A DNA stretch of 64,000 nucleotides from Diphasiastrum complanatum. Its lineage: Eukaryota > Streptophyta > Lycopodiopsida > Lycopodiales > Lycopodiaceae. Position numbers and translations under genes: made by a program. Location of the stretch: NCBI GenBank assembly GCA_029204225.1, contig CM055097.1, positions 52,570,592 to 52,634,591 of the forward strand. Reading direction: 5' to 3'. Positions within the stretch are counted from its first letter, which is position 1. Every line of letters begins with the position of its first letter. Below are positions 32,231 through 42,734 of this stretch, in pieces. Under the pieces are notes generated by a model. The model worked only from the letters and a program-made list of their open reading frames with translations, was not told the DNA's origin and made no database searches.

Positions 32231-33819
32231 AAGTACAAGAGTTTTTGTTGAAATTGATAGGGTTTATAATATCAAAGCCAAAATTAGCAGTTTTTTGGAA
32301 ACTAGTCAAATTTTGTGTAGCGAGTTGGATTTGATAGCTATCCTCAAAATTTTTGGTCCAGATCTTGTTGTGGGCTGTAGGAACCCTTTTCACACGTGTG
32401 AGGCCATACAGCTCCTGTTTTCACATACCCAATTTGAGTGATTTTGGTTGCAAAATCAAGCATTTTTATAGAGAATCTAATCCCTTGATTAGTTCTTGGA
32501 TTAGATCAGCCAAGATATTAAATTTGAAGCCTGAACTAGGTGAATTAATTGATTATCTCTGGTTTTTTGAGTGCATGTTGAAGTTGAGAGAGATTTTGCT
32601 AAAAATCATAGATTAAGGAGTGATATGCAAGGTGAGAGGTTGAAATCCATTGTACCATCACTCTAGATTTGTTCAAGAGTGATAGGGTCAAGTTTAGAAC
32701 ATCAATTTGCTAGAAAACATCTTTGGATCTGTCCTCCAAGTGAAACCTTTGAGAGTTTCTAGTGCATATAGAGCATAGATTGGCTTAAATTGAGAATTCT
32801 AGAAAAGAGATTGAGATCCAAGTCACATTGTTTAACCCTACTCAATTTTTTTGAGTGATTGTAAGGTTTGAAAAGAGTCATTAAGGTGTCTATGACAAAT
32901 GTGTAGAGAGAGATCCAATTTTCTAAGAGTTTCTTCCTTTGTAGAGGGCAAGATCTAGAAGCTCATTTTGTGTTGTTATTGGTGGAGAGTTTGTCTTCTC
33001 CTAAGTGATCAAATCTTTCTAAGTGGCATTAGCTCTTTGAAGCACAATATCTTAGTGAGAAAAATCACAACTTTTGATTTTGAATTTCATTCCAAGTCTT
33101 AAAAGGTATAGTAATTGGTGGAATCCAAGAGGAGTAATTGAACTCAATTTGTTGAGCAAAAATGTATGAAACTCAAATCAGTTCTATTAAACTTTCTTTG
33201 TGAGAGTGTGAGGGTCCATTTGTGATCCCATTGGATGTCTAGAATGATGAATGAGGATTCTATATTTGAGTATTCATGCATGGTTGAGATCTTTGTGAAT
33301 CTCTAGTTGTCTAAATTTGTTAAGCTTTGTGAAAAATTGATGGTATAGTTTGTTGTCAAATCAAATCAAATTCATTCTAAATCTCAAGAGTGAGATTATT
33401 TGGTCAAGAGTGAGTCCAAAAGAAGTGATTAAGTTTGATTTTCATATGTTTGAAACAAAACCCATCTTTTGTTCAAGAATCTCAAGTGTTGAGAGAACTA
33501 GTCAAGTGAAAAGAAAAATCTAGGTGCCAAATCTTTTCATATCCATTTCAATTTTAAAAAAAAAGAGTCATTGGTATTTGATGAGTCCAATAGGAGATTG
33601 GATCTAATTTCTTTTGTGATTTGATTCAAATATTGTGTGCTTTTGTCTTAGTGATCAAAGCAAAGTTTCCAAGTGACTAATCATTAGTGTGAAAATTGAT
33701 TCTTAGGTTTGTGAGCTAGATCTTTTGTAGATCATTCTAGATTATTGAAGATGTTCAAATCTAGTCTCTTGAAAGTCACAAATTAGATTTGTAGAATCAT
33801 ATCACAGGTTTTTATTCAC
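32231..33819 (+). other. Element B leader/gag region, no long frame
   Basis: Nearly 1.6 kb between primer site and zinc knuckles without a sustained open frame. By position it should encode gag, but no gag core motif could be read. It may be a non-coding packaging region or a heavily decayed gag. A further CACACGTGTG palindrome lies at 32391-32400. Confidence 0.5.
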
Positions 33820-34110
33820 ATGGCATCAATCAGTGGCATCCTATTGAAGGAAAGAAAGGATCCTAAGTGCAACCTTTGTGGCAAGGGAGGATATATTTTC
33901 TCAAGATGCTACAAAAAGAAGACCAATCCATCTAAGGAGAACCAAAGCAAGGGGGCTGGTGAAGGGTGGAGCTTCAAGCTCAAAATGCAAATACAAGAAG
34001 GACAAGTCCAAGGAAAGGTGTTTCCTTTGTGGAAAGGTGAATGAGGCTTGGAGTCTCACAAGGACTTGCAAGATTTGTCTTCAAGAGTCCATCACAACAC
34101 ATGTTGAATC
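33820..34110 (+). pseudogene. Gag zinc-knuckle region of element B
   Basis: From ATG 33820 the product contains CNLCGKGGYIFSRC, a CCHC knuckle whose His is replaced by Tyr, followed by a Lys-rich tail. In the +1 frame (33878-34159) a second knuckle-like CFLCGKVNEAW begins but lacks a clear His/Cys ending. The motif and its Lys-rich context resemble the knuckle in element A's Gag. The frames shift inside this region, so it is probably non-functional. Confidence 0.6.
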
Positions 34111-34137
34111 TTTTGAAATTTTTCATTTGGAAGTGCA

Positions 34138-35079
34138 TTGTTTGGTTCAAGATGCATAGATAGATGTCACTTTCATGAAAGTAACTTGGATTTTTTTTAT
34201 GTCCTTGGAAATATTTTGCTTGTAACTTTGGACAAGTTCAAACTTATTGTTATTATCCAAGAGAAATCAATCAAGAATAAGGAGCAATCACAAAATGAAA
34301 ATAGTTTCATTTATGCTCTCATGTTAACTTATGAAGAACCATTTTGCTTTGAAGAGATTTTTGTATCTCAAAGGTGGATTAAGGCAATACTAGTTGAGTG
34401 TGATGCCTTAAAAGATAGCAAAATATGTTTTCCTTGTAAGCTTACATTACTTATGAAGTCAAGAAAATGGAAATATCTTCATAATGTAGGATCTTTTGGT
34501 TTCAATAAGATCATGAATGATGTGTTCATTCATAAAGATGAAAATTGTAAGTTTTCAATCTTAAAGGCAAGTTGTAAACTTTTTATGAGAATAAGTGAAG
34601 CATCCAAAGTGGACACTTATATCCATAAGCAAGTAGTTAGCCTTATTGAGATGGAAGTGCCTTTTGATTTCAATATTAGAAAAATCATGCCAATTTGTGG
34701 TGATTTTTGGACTTATGTTTCTAGCATAAGTAATTTTAATAATCATAGGAAGTGCATATTGTGTGGTCATAGTTGTTGTGATCATTATGAGACATGGAGG
34801 TCTCGGATTTCCATCAAGAAGGAGCACCATGAAGAGGATCTTAAAGAATCATCTGAAGGTTCAAGTGTGCCAAGGATTGAGGAGGAGAGACCTTCGCAAG
34901 TTGTGATTCCAAAAAGAAACTCAAGAAATATGGTTGATTCCATGTGGCTCACATTCAAGGGAAAGAGGAGCATATCTCATGTGGTATACATCTCATACTT
35001 ACTTCTCTTATGTCATTTGATAAATCAATTTGCTTTAGTGAGATCATTGCATCTCAAAATTGGAGTAAAGCCATACTAG
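34138..35079 (+). CDS. Unidentified ORF 1 of element B, 313 residues
   Basis: I do not recognise the family. The open frame encodes a repeat module R1 (about 34330-34670) containing CFEEIFVSQRWIKAILVE and CKLFMRISEASKVDTYIHKQ. A Cys-rich segment CILCGHSCCDHYETW (about 34755-34800) could bind metal, and an acidic, Pro-containing stretch (EESSEGS-like, EEERPSQ, to 34920) resembles the linker after copia integrases. The module recurs in the next ORF. It occupies the place where pol should be, and no RT, integrase or protease motif is present. The start is uncertain because the frame may continue from gag. Likely a retrotransposon-borne accessory or captured host sequence; function unknown. Confidence 0.5.
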   Translation: MFGSRCIDRCHFHESNLDFFYVLGNILLVTLDKFKLIVIIQEKSIKNKEQSQNENSFIYALMLTYEEPFCFEEIFVSQRWIKAILVECDALKDSKICFPCKLTLLMKSRKWKYLHNVGSFGFNKIMNDVFIHKDENCKFSILKASCKLFMRISEASKVDTYIHKQVVSLIEMEVPFDFNIRKIMPICGDFWTYVSSISNFNNHRKCILCGHSCCDHYETWRSRISIKKEHHEEDLKESSEGSSVPRIEEERPSQVVIPKRNSRNMVDSMWLTFKGKRSISHVVYISYLLLLCHLINQFALVRSLHLKIGVKPY

Positions 35080-35648
35080 TTGAGTATGAAGTCTCTCTTG
35101 AGAACATAGACGATGTTCTTAAAAGGTTGAAATTGATTTTAAATCAATTAGAAAGCAAATGGTTATTTCATCAAATGTATGCTCTTGAGTCATGTAAGAG
35201 CAAAAGTGATTTGTTCACTCATAGTTTGAAAATTTGTATTGAGGCAAATTGTAAACTTTTTATGAGAGTAAGTGAATCATCTTCTAAAGACACTTATCTC
35301 CATAATGAAGTATTTAGCCTCATTGGATCTGAGATTAGCATGGTAAACAAGCATGAAGATATGATGCAAACACTTTATTATTATAGCATGCATAGTCTTG
35401 CCAATTTGGATAAGTCTAATTCTCTAGATCATGGTAACATGATGTTAGATCTTTGTGATCCTAATAAGTCAAGAAGAAATCTTTATTTTCTCATAGAGGA
35501 GCATGCACATGAAGAAGGAGCAAGCCTCAAAGTCAACCATCTACATGAAATTTGGAAGGAATCAATTTCAAAGATGCTAGAATGGTGCAAAGATCTCAAG
35601 TTCATCAAAGATGTCAACATCAAAGAAGCACTATCATGGATATGGTGA
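34944..35648 (+). CDS. Unidentified ORF 2 of element B, 234 residues
   Basis: It overlaps ORF 1 by 136 bases in another frame. It opens with a second copy (R2) of the module of ORF 1: CFSEIIASQNWSKAILVE (about 35025-35080) and CKLFMRVSESSSKDTYLHNEVFSLIGSE (about 35253-35335). At DNA level the copies are about 670 bases apart and clearly homologous. The rest (to 35648) has no motif I know. It ends about 140 bases before the polypurine tract and 3' LTR. ORF 1 and ORF 2 were probably one reading frame before a frameshift near 34950-35020. Confidence 0.5.
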   Translation: MAHIQGKEEHISCGIHLILTSLMSFDKSICFSEIIASQNWSKAILVEYEVSLENIDDVLKRLKLILNQLESKWLFHQMYALESCKSKSDLFTHSLKICIEANCKLFMRVSESSSKDTYLHNEVFSLIGSEISMVNKHEDMMQTLYYYSMHSLANLDKSNSLDHGNMMLDLCDPNKSRRNLYFLIEEHAHEEGASLKVNHLHEIWKESISKMLEWCKDLKFIKDVNIKEALSWIW

Positions 35649-35788
35649 TTTCAGATCAACATCAAGCTCATTGGCTGATCTTCACACCTTTTGAACCAGC
35701 AAAGACCAATTCAGCCCATGGAGTCAAGTTCAAGATCATCATGTTTTCCATCAAGCTAAATTTACCAAGCTAGATTTTTGAGGAGGAG

Positions 35789-36602
35789 TGTGAAAAATGC
35801 AAAAATAAGCTTGGTAGAGGCCAAAAATCTTGTATATAGATAAACACACATGTGTGGAGCCTGTTCCCACGTGTGAAAATAGTGTACTTGGCATGTACCA
35901 TAATCATATAGGTTGTACATATGATTTAATTCAAGTTCTAGTGGCTAAAAAGGCCAAAAACTAGTTTTTTAGACATATGAAATGGTAGCAATCTATTGAT
36001 TGCATGAGCCACATCCTTTGGTTAGGTGTCATATCCCATGTGTAGAGGATAGCTCACATGTGTGGAATAAGCTTAAGTAGGCGAATTTTGACTTCTAGAA
36101 GCTTTCCAAGTAGATCTCCATATAGAAGAAAAATGGACCAAAAGTGCTCAAAATAGAAGGTTTTGTCCAAGTGTCAGTTTTGCATGATGAATCATCATAT
36201 GACAAAGCACCTTCACACATGTGGGATCATAGGGATACACTTATTGTATATATAGAGCCACATTTGGCCATAATCGATATGAAACACCAAATCTTGGTTT
36301 TGGCGGCAATTTTGTGTAATTCTCTCTATTTGTCTACATTTGTTTTGATTGTTTTGAGGTTCTATCATAGTGTACTTGATTTTCAGGTTAGAGTCCGTAC
36401 CCTGACAAGGTTTCACACATGTGAAACCAGCAAGTACATTTACCTTCAATAAATGATTGTTCTTGTTTGGATTTTATGTCTAGAATTGATCTAGATTGAT
36501 CTTAATCTTATGTAGATTGATAGATCAAGTAAATCTAACATCCAATCCCTTTTGAGGATCAGATTAGGATCCACTCTTGGTCCTTTTTGTACTTTTTTCA
36601 CA
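35789..36602 (+). repeat. 3' LTR of element B
   Basis: 814 bp, TGTGAAAAATGC to TTTTTTCACA, preceded by GAGGAGGAG at 35780-35788. Compared with the 5' LTR it shows scattered substitutions plus indels near 35985 and 36235 and an 8-base insertion near 36350. It carries the same palindrome pair (35843-35880), and one of its two later palindromes is degraded to CACACATGTG (about 36412). Confidence 0.9.
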
Positions 36603-36758
36603 AAATCCACAAAGATAGAGCGAGACGACTGATCTATCACTCAACAAAGATATCTTCACAATGTTCTTGACAAATACAATCTAATGAACTGTAAGTTAGC
36701 TCACTCACCGATGGATCCAGGTCTGTGTTTGTCAAAGGTCCAATGTCCAAGCAGGAAG
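36603..36758 (+). pseudogene. Copia RT (element H), continuation after element B
   Basis: The reading picks up exactly where 31392 stopped: the codons after LGIQI continue as HKDRAR, then with decay HNVLDKYNLMNCKLAHSPMD and LCLSKVQCPS. These are the residues that normally follow LGIE/Q-I in copia RT. This confirms that B inserted into H. The fragment is cut at 36758 by the LTR of element E. Confidence 0.8.
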
Positions 36759-37686
36759 TGTAGAAAAAATAGTTATTATTCTTCCACAAAGAACATGATG
36801 AAAGTTTGAATAAATCAAACTAATATTAGTGTCTTCAATCGGGTCTGTCTCTGATCTCTGTACTAATAGAACAGTATTTGACTTGATTGAATATACGTGC
36901 GAAAATAATATGTGGAATTAAGAGACAACTTAAGACAATTTTAGACAAACATAAACTATTGATCAAAAACGAATTTATAATTTTGAATCTAAATCAGTAT
37001 ACATCTCTTGTTGTCTTATCTCGCCGTTGTATCTCTGATTGAATGAGTTTGAGAGTCTCTTCAGTTTGAGTTTCTGAGAGTTGGTTACAACGAGTAGTGC
37101 ACATGTATTTAAATTGCTACAGGACAGATCTTTTGGCCTTTTATTTACAGGCCTTTTGGCCTTATAATTTTGTAACAATAGAAATGTAACCATTTATGAT
37201 GGTTGATACTCAAATAGATGATTTTTAGGGTAATTTTTGTTTGCGAATTGTTCGCAACAGTCCATCTCTTTGTCTCAGCTTCGTGTTTCGCGAATTATTT
37301 GCGACACTTGTCTCTTCGTGACATTTTCGTCTTTCGCGAATTGTTCGCGATAGACGACAACTTTGAGTTTGAAGAAGAAATCCAGAATTTTTCGCAAATT
37401 ATTCACGACATCTGAGGTTTGAACTAAAAACAAAATAGTTTGCGACAAGATTCTGTTCGCGAATCTTTCGGGCTTCAACCAGAAACAACGAGCTTCTACA
37501 AGAAACTGTTTCGTGAATACTTCACCAATCTTTTGAGTTGGCTTCAAGATAAAATTTCGCGAATCCGTCGAGGTTGATCACGAATAAAAATGTTTCGAGT
37601 TCGCATTCGTTTCTTTCTCATCCTTTGTCAAGTAAATTGTGCACTTTGTTGGTAGAATCGAGATCTGTCTAATCAGGGGTTCTACA
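36759..37686 (-). repeat. 3' LTR of copia element E
   Basis: 928 bp, bounded by TGTAGAA and TTCTACA. The minus-strand polypurine tract GAGAGGGAA lies just outside at 37687-37696, followed upstream by E's RNase H, so this is its 3' LTR. The left flank GGAAG (36754-36758) would be the target duplication; the partner end is lost. A cluster of TTCGCGAA-type palindromes fills 37240-37600. Confidence 0.85.
37240..37600. repeat. Cluster of CGCGAA/TTCGCG palindromic motifs
   Basis: At least seven variants of a word pattern such as TTCGCGAATTGTTCGCGA recur at 20-60 base intervals inside the LTR of element E (about 37245, 37290, 37335, 37390, 37440, 37510 and 37555). Related words occur at 46960-47060 and in another copia LTR at 55145-55280. 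CpG-rich palindromes of this sort stand out in otherwise AT-rich DNA and could be LTR enhancer repeats. Confidence 0.7.
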
Positions 37687-38832
37687 GTTCCCTCTCAAAG
37701 TGGGTAGTTGGATTAACCCCAATCTTCTTCGCTACTTCTCGAACAAAGCTTTACTGAGTGGCTTTATAAAGATATCAACTGTCATTTCCTCTGTGGGTAT
37801 GAAGACTGTTTGTATCTTCTTCTCGACTAAGTCCCGAATAACATGATACTTGATAACTATATGCTTTTTTTTTGAGTGAAATACAAGATCTTTCATAAGA
37901 TAGATTGCTGAAGTGCTATCCATTAACAAGACATAAGGTTCAGAAATAGATTCATCAAATCCTTCCAACATCTGTTTGATCCAGATCAACTCATTTGCCA
38001 TCTTGGCTGCTGCTACATATTCCACTTTATAAAAAGATTGAGCTACTATTGTTTGCTTCTTGCTTATCCAGATTATGGTTGTGCCAGATGCTAGAGTACA
38101 ACCTCCTGAAATACTTTTGCTATCATCCTTCATGGATGCCCAGCTTGCGTCAACTGTAACATTCGATATGAAATTCAGCTTCCTTCAAATAACACACTCT
38201 ATAGTCTTTCGTTTTCTAGAGATATTGTAGTACTCTTTTTGCCAACTTCCAATGCAATGATCTTGGGCTCAGCCTGTATACTACAAACACTATATCAGGT
38301 CTAGTGTTGTCTGCTAAATATAACAATGATCCAATCAGCCTACTATAGGGTGTTTTGGCCATTCGCTTCTCTTTTTCAAGAGTCTGCGGGCAATCTCCCT
38401 TGCTCAGTATTGTTCCAGGTATCTTGGGAGTATTCACACCTTTGCATTCGAGCATGTTGAAGTCTTCAATGATCTTTTGAGTGTACTTTTGTTGGTGAAG
38501 ATACAACTTACCACCTTCAAAGTCTCTCACGATCTGCAAGCCTAGATAGATTTTAGCTTCTCCTAGGTCAGCGATCTCAAATATTTCAGAAATGTCTCTT
38601 TTGACATATAAAATAAACTTATATCTTCTTGAGAAGATAAGCGTGTCATCAACATAGATAGCTAGAATGATTATTTCATTTTGGACATGCTTGATATAGA
38701 TATTGACTCAGCAAGTAGAGGTTTGAAGCCTAAGGAATGTAGTGCTTCATCCTTCTTTCTATACCATTGTCTGGCTACTTGTTTCAGACCATAAATGCTT
38801 TTATTCATGTGACATCCGTATTCTGGATATTC
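37687..38832 (-). pseudogene. Copia RT/RNase H (element E), 3' part
   Basis: Minus strand: RNase H at 38133-37732 (GGCTLASGTTIIWISKKQTIVAQS, EYVAAAKMANELIWIKQM, MDSTSAIYLMKD, HIVIKYHVIRDLV, DIFIKPLSKALFEK). RT tail at 38539-38216 (KLYLHQQKYTQKIIEDFNM and LIGSLLYLADNTRPDI). The catalytic region continues with frameshifts to 38832, where element D interrupts it in the stretch between PEYG and HMNKSIYGLK. It is a different copia lineage from element A (IKYHVIRDLV rather than VAYHFVREQV). Confidence 0.85.
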
Positions 38833-39599
38833 TGACAAAATTTTTAGAATTTACGCGTGTGGAAAATGTCCACAAGAGTGACTGATCTTAATTAAGCTTT
38901 GTGATTGGCACTATAACTTGATTCTAGATTGATCAACAAAATCTAGTTCAGAAGAAATGGCTAATTCACAATCTAGCATGCTAATCAACAGAATATAATA
39001 GTAATGAATCAAAGAATGAATAAAGTACAAGATTTCAGTGTATGAGCATTAGCCTCAACACGAGTTAGAGAGAGAGAGAGAGAGCTAGAGAGATAACAAA
39101 AATGGCATGAGATAGCTACAAAACTTTGGTTCTTCATCATTGATTGTGTGGAGAGCTACACATACTTATGGAGTTTGAGGTAGTTTGAGGTAGAAGTACA
39201 TCTATTTATTCCAAAATGACATCTAGAGTCTATGTGACATTTGTCACTTGTCATGCATGAAATTCTACCAACTTTTACAAGTGTACTAGTTCTAACTAGA
39301 AATGTCCAAATCATCATGCATGTGTCCATTACACTTTGTGCATGCCTTGCATGTCACTATGGATCACTTACAATTAATGCATGTGAGTTGCCACGAGTTT
39401 CTACAAGCATAATCATGCTAATTCTATGTCTACAAACTATATGCAAGTTGCATTTATCAAACTAGATAATACATAGCCATGTAGCTCGAGTTCTATGCAG
39501 GCCAAACTTGCCATTTTGCATTAATGAGCTACATACTTGCATGGTACAACATTCGTAGCAAGCCAAGAAATCAATATGGATTGTTTTTCAATTTTAACA
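38833..39599 (-). repeat. 3' LTR of element D
   Basis: 767 bp. It is highly similar to the 5' LTR but differs by several small indels, such as extra sequence in the other copy near 41490-41545. An AG-rich repeat (GAGAGAGAG) lies at 39066-39085. The palindromic motif is reduced to ACGCGTGTGG (about 38861). Confidence 0.9.
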
Positions 39600-39616
39600 C
39601 TCCTCCTAAAAATGAT

Positions 39617-41110
39617 CTATATTGATTTGAACATGGATCTTGGTATAACTCCAAGGTTGGCTCTATGCTTGTTAAAGGAACTTTTGCTCAAAGGTTTGGT
39701 GAGCATATCAGCAATGCAAGATGATGTGTCGATGTGCTCCAATTTTATTTCACCTCCAATGAGCTTCTCTCTCACGAAGTGATGTGCAACTTCGATATGC
39801 TTGCTCCTTGCATGGAATATTGGGCTGTTGGCAAGGGCTTGAGCTGAAATGTTGTCACACATGATCATAGGTATGTCTTCTTCATAATTATCTTTAGCTC
39901 CACTAGTAACCTCTTGATCCAAAGCACTTCCTTTGTTGTTGTAGTGAGCGCCTTACTCGGCTTCACATGATGAGAGTGATACAGTATCTTGTTTTTTGGA
40001 AAGCCAAGATATCAAGTTTCCTCCAAGATATATGACATGACATAAGCACTTGTAGATTTTTGATCTGCTCTATCATTTGCAAAATCCGAGTCAGAATAAC
40101 CAATAATAGAAAGATCTTCACTTTTATACAATAAACCAAAATCAAAAGCTATATATTTAAGCACTCTCTTGGCCATTTTCCAATGATAAACTGAAGGATT
40201 TTTCATAGCCTGGCTCAACTTATGAACACTAAAGCTTATGTCAAGTCTAGTTATTGTGAGCCAAATTAAGGAGCCTATAAGACTTCTAAAAGTGTGATGT
40301 CCTCGAAGGATCTTTCATCACCTTTGTTAGAGTCCTTTACATTTTTCTCCATAGGTGTTTCTATACTCTTACAATTCAACATATTGAACTTTTTTAACAT
40401 TGAAAGAGCATACTTAGATTGACATAATAAAGTCAATCTCTAATCCTAGAATATAGTGAATTTTTCCAAGATCTTGCATCTTGAACTCTTTTCCAAGTGC
40501 AATCTTGGTTTCCTCAACTAACTTAATACAACTTCCTGTCAGAATGATATCATCAACATAAATAAGAAGGATGACAATATCTTTATCAAAAAACTTGACA
40601 TATAAGGAAGGATCATAGTTACTAAGATTAAATCCTAGTGACTCAAGAAAAGTGTTAAGTCGAGAATACCATGACCTTGGAGCTTGCTTTAATCCATATA
40701 AACTTTTGAAGAGCAAGCAAACTTTTCCTTTATCATGGATGAACCCAATAGGTGGATCCATATAGATCTCTTCTTCTAGATAGCCATTTAGAAATGCAGT
40801 AGAAACATCTAGTTGAAGAATTTGCCAATTGAAAAAACAAGCAAGAGAAATTATGATTCTAATTGACACCATCTTTGCAACTGGGGCAAAGGTCTCCTCA
40901 TAATCAAGTCCATATACTTGAGCAAAGCCTTTAGCACAAAGCCTATCCTTGTACTTGTTGATTGTGCCATCTTGATTATACTTGACTCAAAAAACCCATT
41001 TGCAACCAATGGTATGCTTGTTGGACGGAAGATCCACAAGCTCCCATGTATTATTGGCCATCAAAGCATCATATTCCTCCTTCATGGCAAGGTACCATTC
41101 CTTTGAGTTG
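39617..41110 (-). pseudogene. RT and RNase H of element D
   Basis: Minus strand: start of RT at 41110-40870, with WYLAMKEEYDALMAN-like residues. RT core 40872-40414 contains QLDVSTAFLNGYLEEEIYMDPP, LLFKSLYGLKQAPRSWYSRLN and the YVDD box. RNase H is split over 40218-39617 (YSDSDFANDRADQKSTSAY, CDNISAQALANSPIFHARSKHIEVAHHFVREKL, DMLTKPLSKSSFNKHR). Several frameshifts and stops (for example around 40420 and 39960) break it. It is closely related to element A in RNase H. Confidence 0.85.
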
Positions 41111-41276
41111 ATAGCATCATATACAAAATTCAGTTCAAGTCCGATTTGATCCAAATACACTTCAGAGAAAGGTTAGAAAAAGTGCAAAACTGCTTGATTT
41201 TTTGCTTGATTTAGCTCTCAGTTTCTTGTACAATCAGAGTTGTTAGCATGCAAAGCTTAATGAGGCTCTGATACCA

Positions 41277-42054
41277 TGACAAAATTTCTAGAATTCACAT
41301 GTGTGGGGAATGTCCACAAGAGTGACTGATCTTAATTAAGCTTTGTGATTGGCACTATAACCTGATTAGAAGAAATGGCTAATTCACAATCTAGCATGCT
41401 AATCAACAGCATATAATAGCAATGAATCAAAGAATGAATAAAAGTACAAGATTTCAGTGTATGAGCATTAGCCTCAACACGAGTTAGAGAGAGAGATATA
41501 GAGAGAGCTAGAGAGATAACAAGCAATATTTGTTTAGATCCAAAATGGCATGAGATAGCTACAAAACTTTGGTTCTTCATCATTGATTGTGTGGAGAGCT
41601 ACACATATTTATGGAGTTTGAGGTAGCTCAAGGTAGAAGCACATCTATCCATTCCAAAATGACATCTAAAGTGACATCTAGAGTCTATGTGACATTTGTC
41701 ACTTGTCATGCATGAAATTCTACCAACTTTTACAAGTGTACTAGTTCTAACTAGAAATGTCCAAATCATCATGCATGTGTCCATTACACTTTGTGCATGC
41801 CTTGCATGTCACTATGGATCACTTACAATTAATGCATGTGAATTGGCACGAGTTTCTACAAGCATAATCATGCTAATTCTATGTCTACAAACTATATGCA
41901 AGTTGCATTTATCAAACTAGATAACACATAAACATGTAGCTCGAGTTCTATGTAGGCCAAACTTGGCATTTTGCATTAATGAGCTACATACTTGCATGGT
42001 ACAACATTTGTAGCAAGCCAAGAAATCAATATGGATTGTTTTTCAGTTTTAACA
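41277..42054 (-). repeat. 5' LTR of element D
   Basis: 778 bp, next to the primer site at 41264-41276. It carries CACATGTGTGG at about 41297 and an AG-rich segment at 41485-41515. Divergence from the partner LTR shows an older insertion than element A. Confidence 0.9.
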
Positions 42055-42725
42055 TATTCTTGGCTTACAAAACCAAGTGGTTGGTCCATGAATAAGTCTT
42101 CTTCCAATTTTGCATGCAGGAAAACAGTCTTCTCATCCACAATATGGATTTTCAGATCATGAGCCACTGCATACGTGAATAACAAGTGAATTGGTGTATG
42201 TTTGGCTATCGGTGAGAAAGTAATAGTGTAGTCGATACCATACTTCTGTGAAGATCCTTTAGCATCTAACCTTGCTTTGTATCTGATGTTTTCTCCATCA
42301 AGACATGTTTTGATCTTGTAGGATTACTTGCATTTGACTGGTTTCCTTGCATCAGGAAGAGGTGCAAGTGTCCATACATTGTTCTTATACATGGATGACA
42401 TTTCGTCCTCCATTGCTTGAATCCAACGATCTGTATCTGCTCCATCAATAGCTTCCTTGAATGTTTGAGGTTTGTCAGAGAAACCACAAAATTCAATGGC
42501 TGTATTAAAAACATTTTGACCATACCTTTTTGGTAGTTCTCATTGTCTATCAGATCTTCTTGCAGGTGGTTTCGAGTTCGATTCTGATTCGACCTTTTCT
42601 ATGGAATTTGAACTGGTGATTCGAGTCTGTCAGATACTCGATCTTGACCTCCCTCTGAATCTGGTAATTTTCTTTCATCTTTTGCTTGTTTTACTTTTGT
42701 TGTCATTGGTAGCTCATCATAATAG
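42055..42725 (-). pseudogene. Copia element E, RT start and integrase tail
   Basis: Minus strand: integrase C-terminal linker (about 42720-42560, with LIYYDELPMTTKVK), then RT beginning in frames broken at 42530 and 42330 (SMEDEMSSMYKNNVWTLAPLPDARKP-like). The block MLFTYAVAHDLKIHIVDEKTVFLHAKLEEDLFMDQPLGFVSQEY follows (42185-42055). This is the missing upstream half of the RT whose end lies at 37732-38832, separated only by element D. Upstream (right) of 42725 the element is cut off by LTR F. Confidence 0.75.
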
Positions 42726-42734
42726 ATCAGTACA

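Larger units (their letters stand above)
31393..36602 (+). mobile_element. Pol-less LTR retrotransposon (element B)
   Basis: LTRs are 31393-32217 (825 bp) and 35789-36602 (814 bp), both starting TGTGAAAAATGC; the right one ends TTTTTTCACA, the left TTTTTGTACA. The target site is AAATT on the left and AAATC on the right. An initiator tRNA-Met primer site follows the left LTR (32218) and a GAGGAGGAG polypurine tract precedes the right one. The 3.6-kb interior has gag-like zinc knuckles and a long unidentified region with an internal duplication, but no protease, integrase or RT. It is therefore a large non-autonomous element that must borrow enzymes. The LTRs differ by scattered substitutions and several indels, so it is older than element A. 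Confidence 0.9.
38833..42054 (-). mobile_element. Copia element D, internally deleted, nested in E
   Basis: LTRs are 41277-42054 (5', 778 bp) and 38833-39599 (3', 767 bp), with plus-strand ends TGACAAAATTT..TTTTAACA. The perfect target duplication TATTC lies at 38828-38832 and 42055-42059. The primer site is TGGTATCAGAGCC on the minus strand (41264-41276); the polypurine tract is AGGAGGAG at 39600-39607. The interior is only 1677 bp and holds RT plus RNase H. Gag, protease and integrase are missing, removed at about 41110-41160 between leader and RT. The host copia RT (element E) continues on both sides. Confidence 0.93.
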
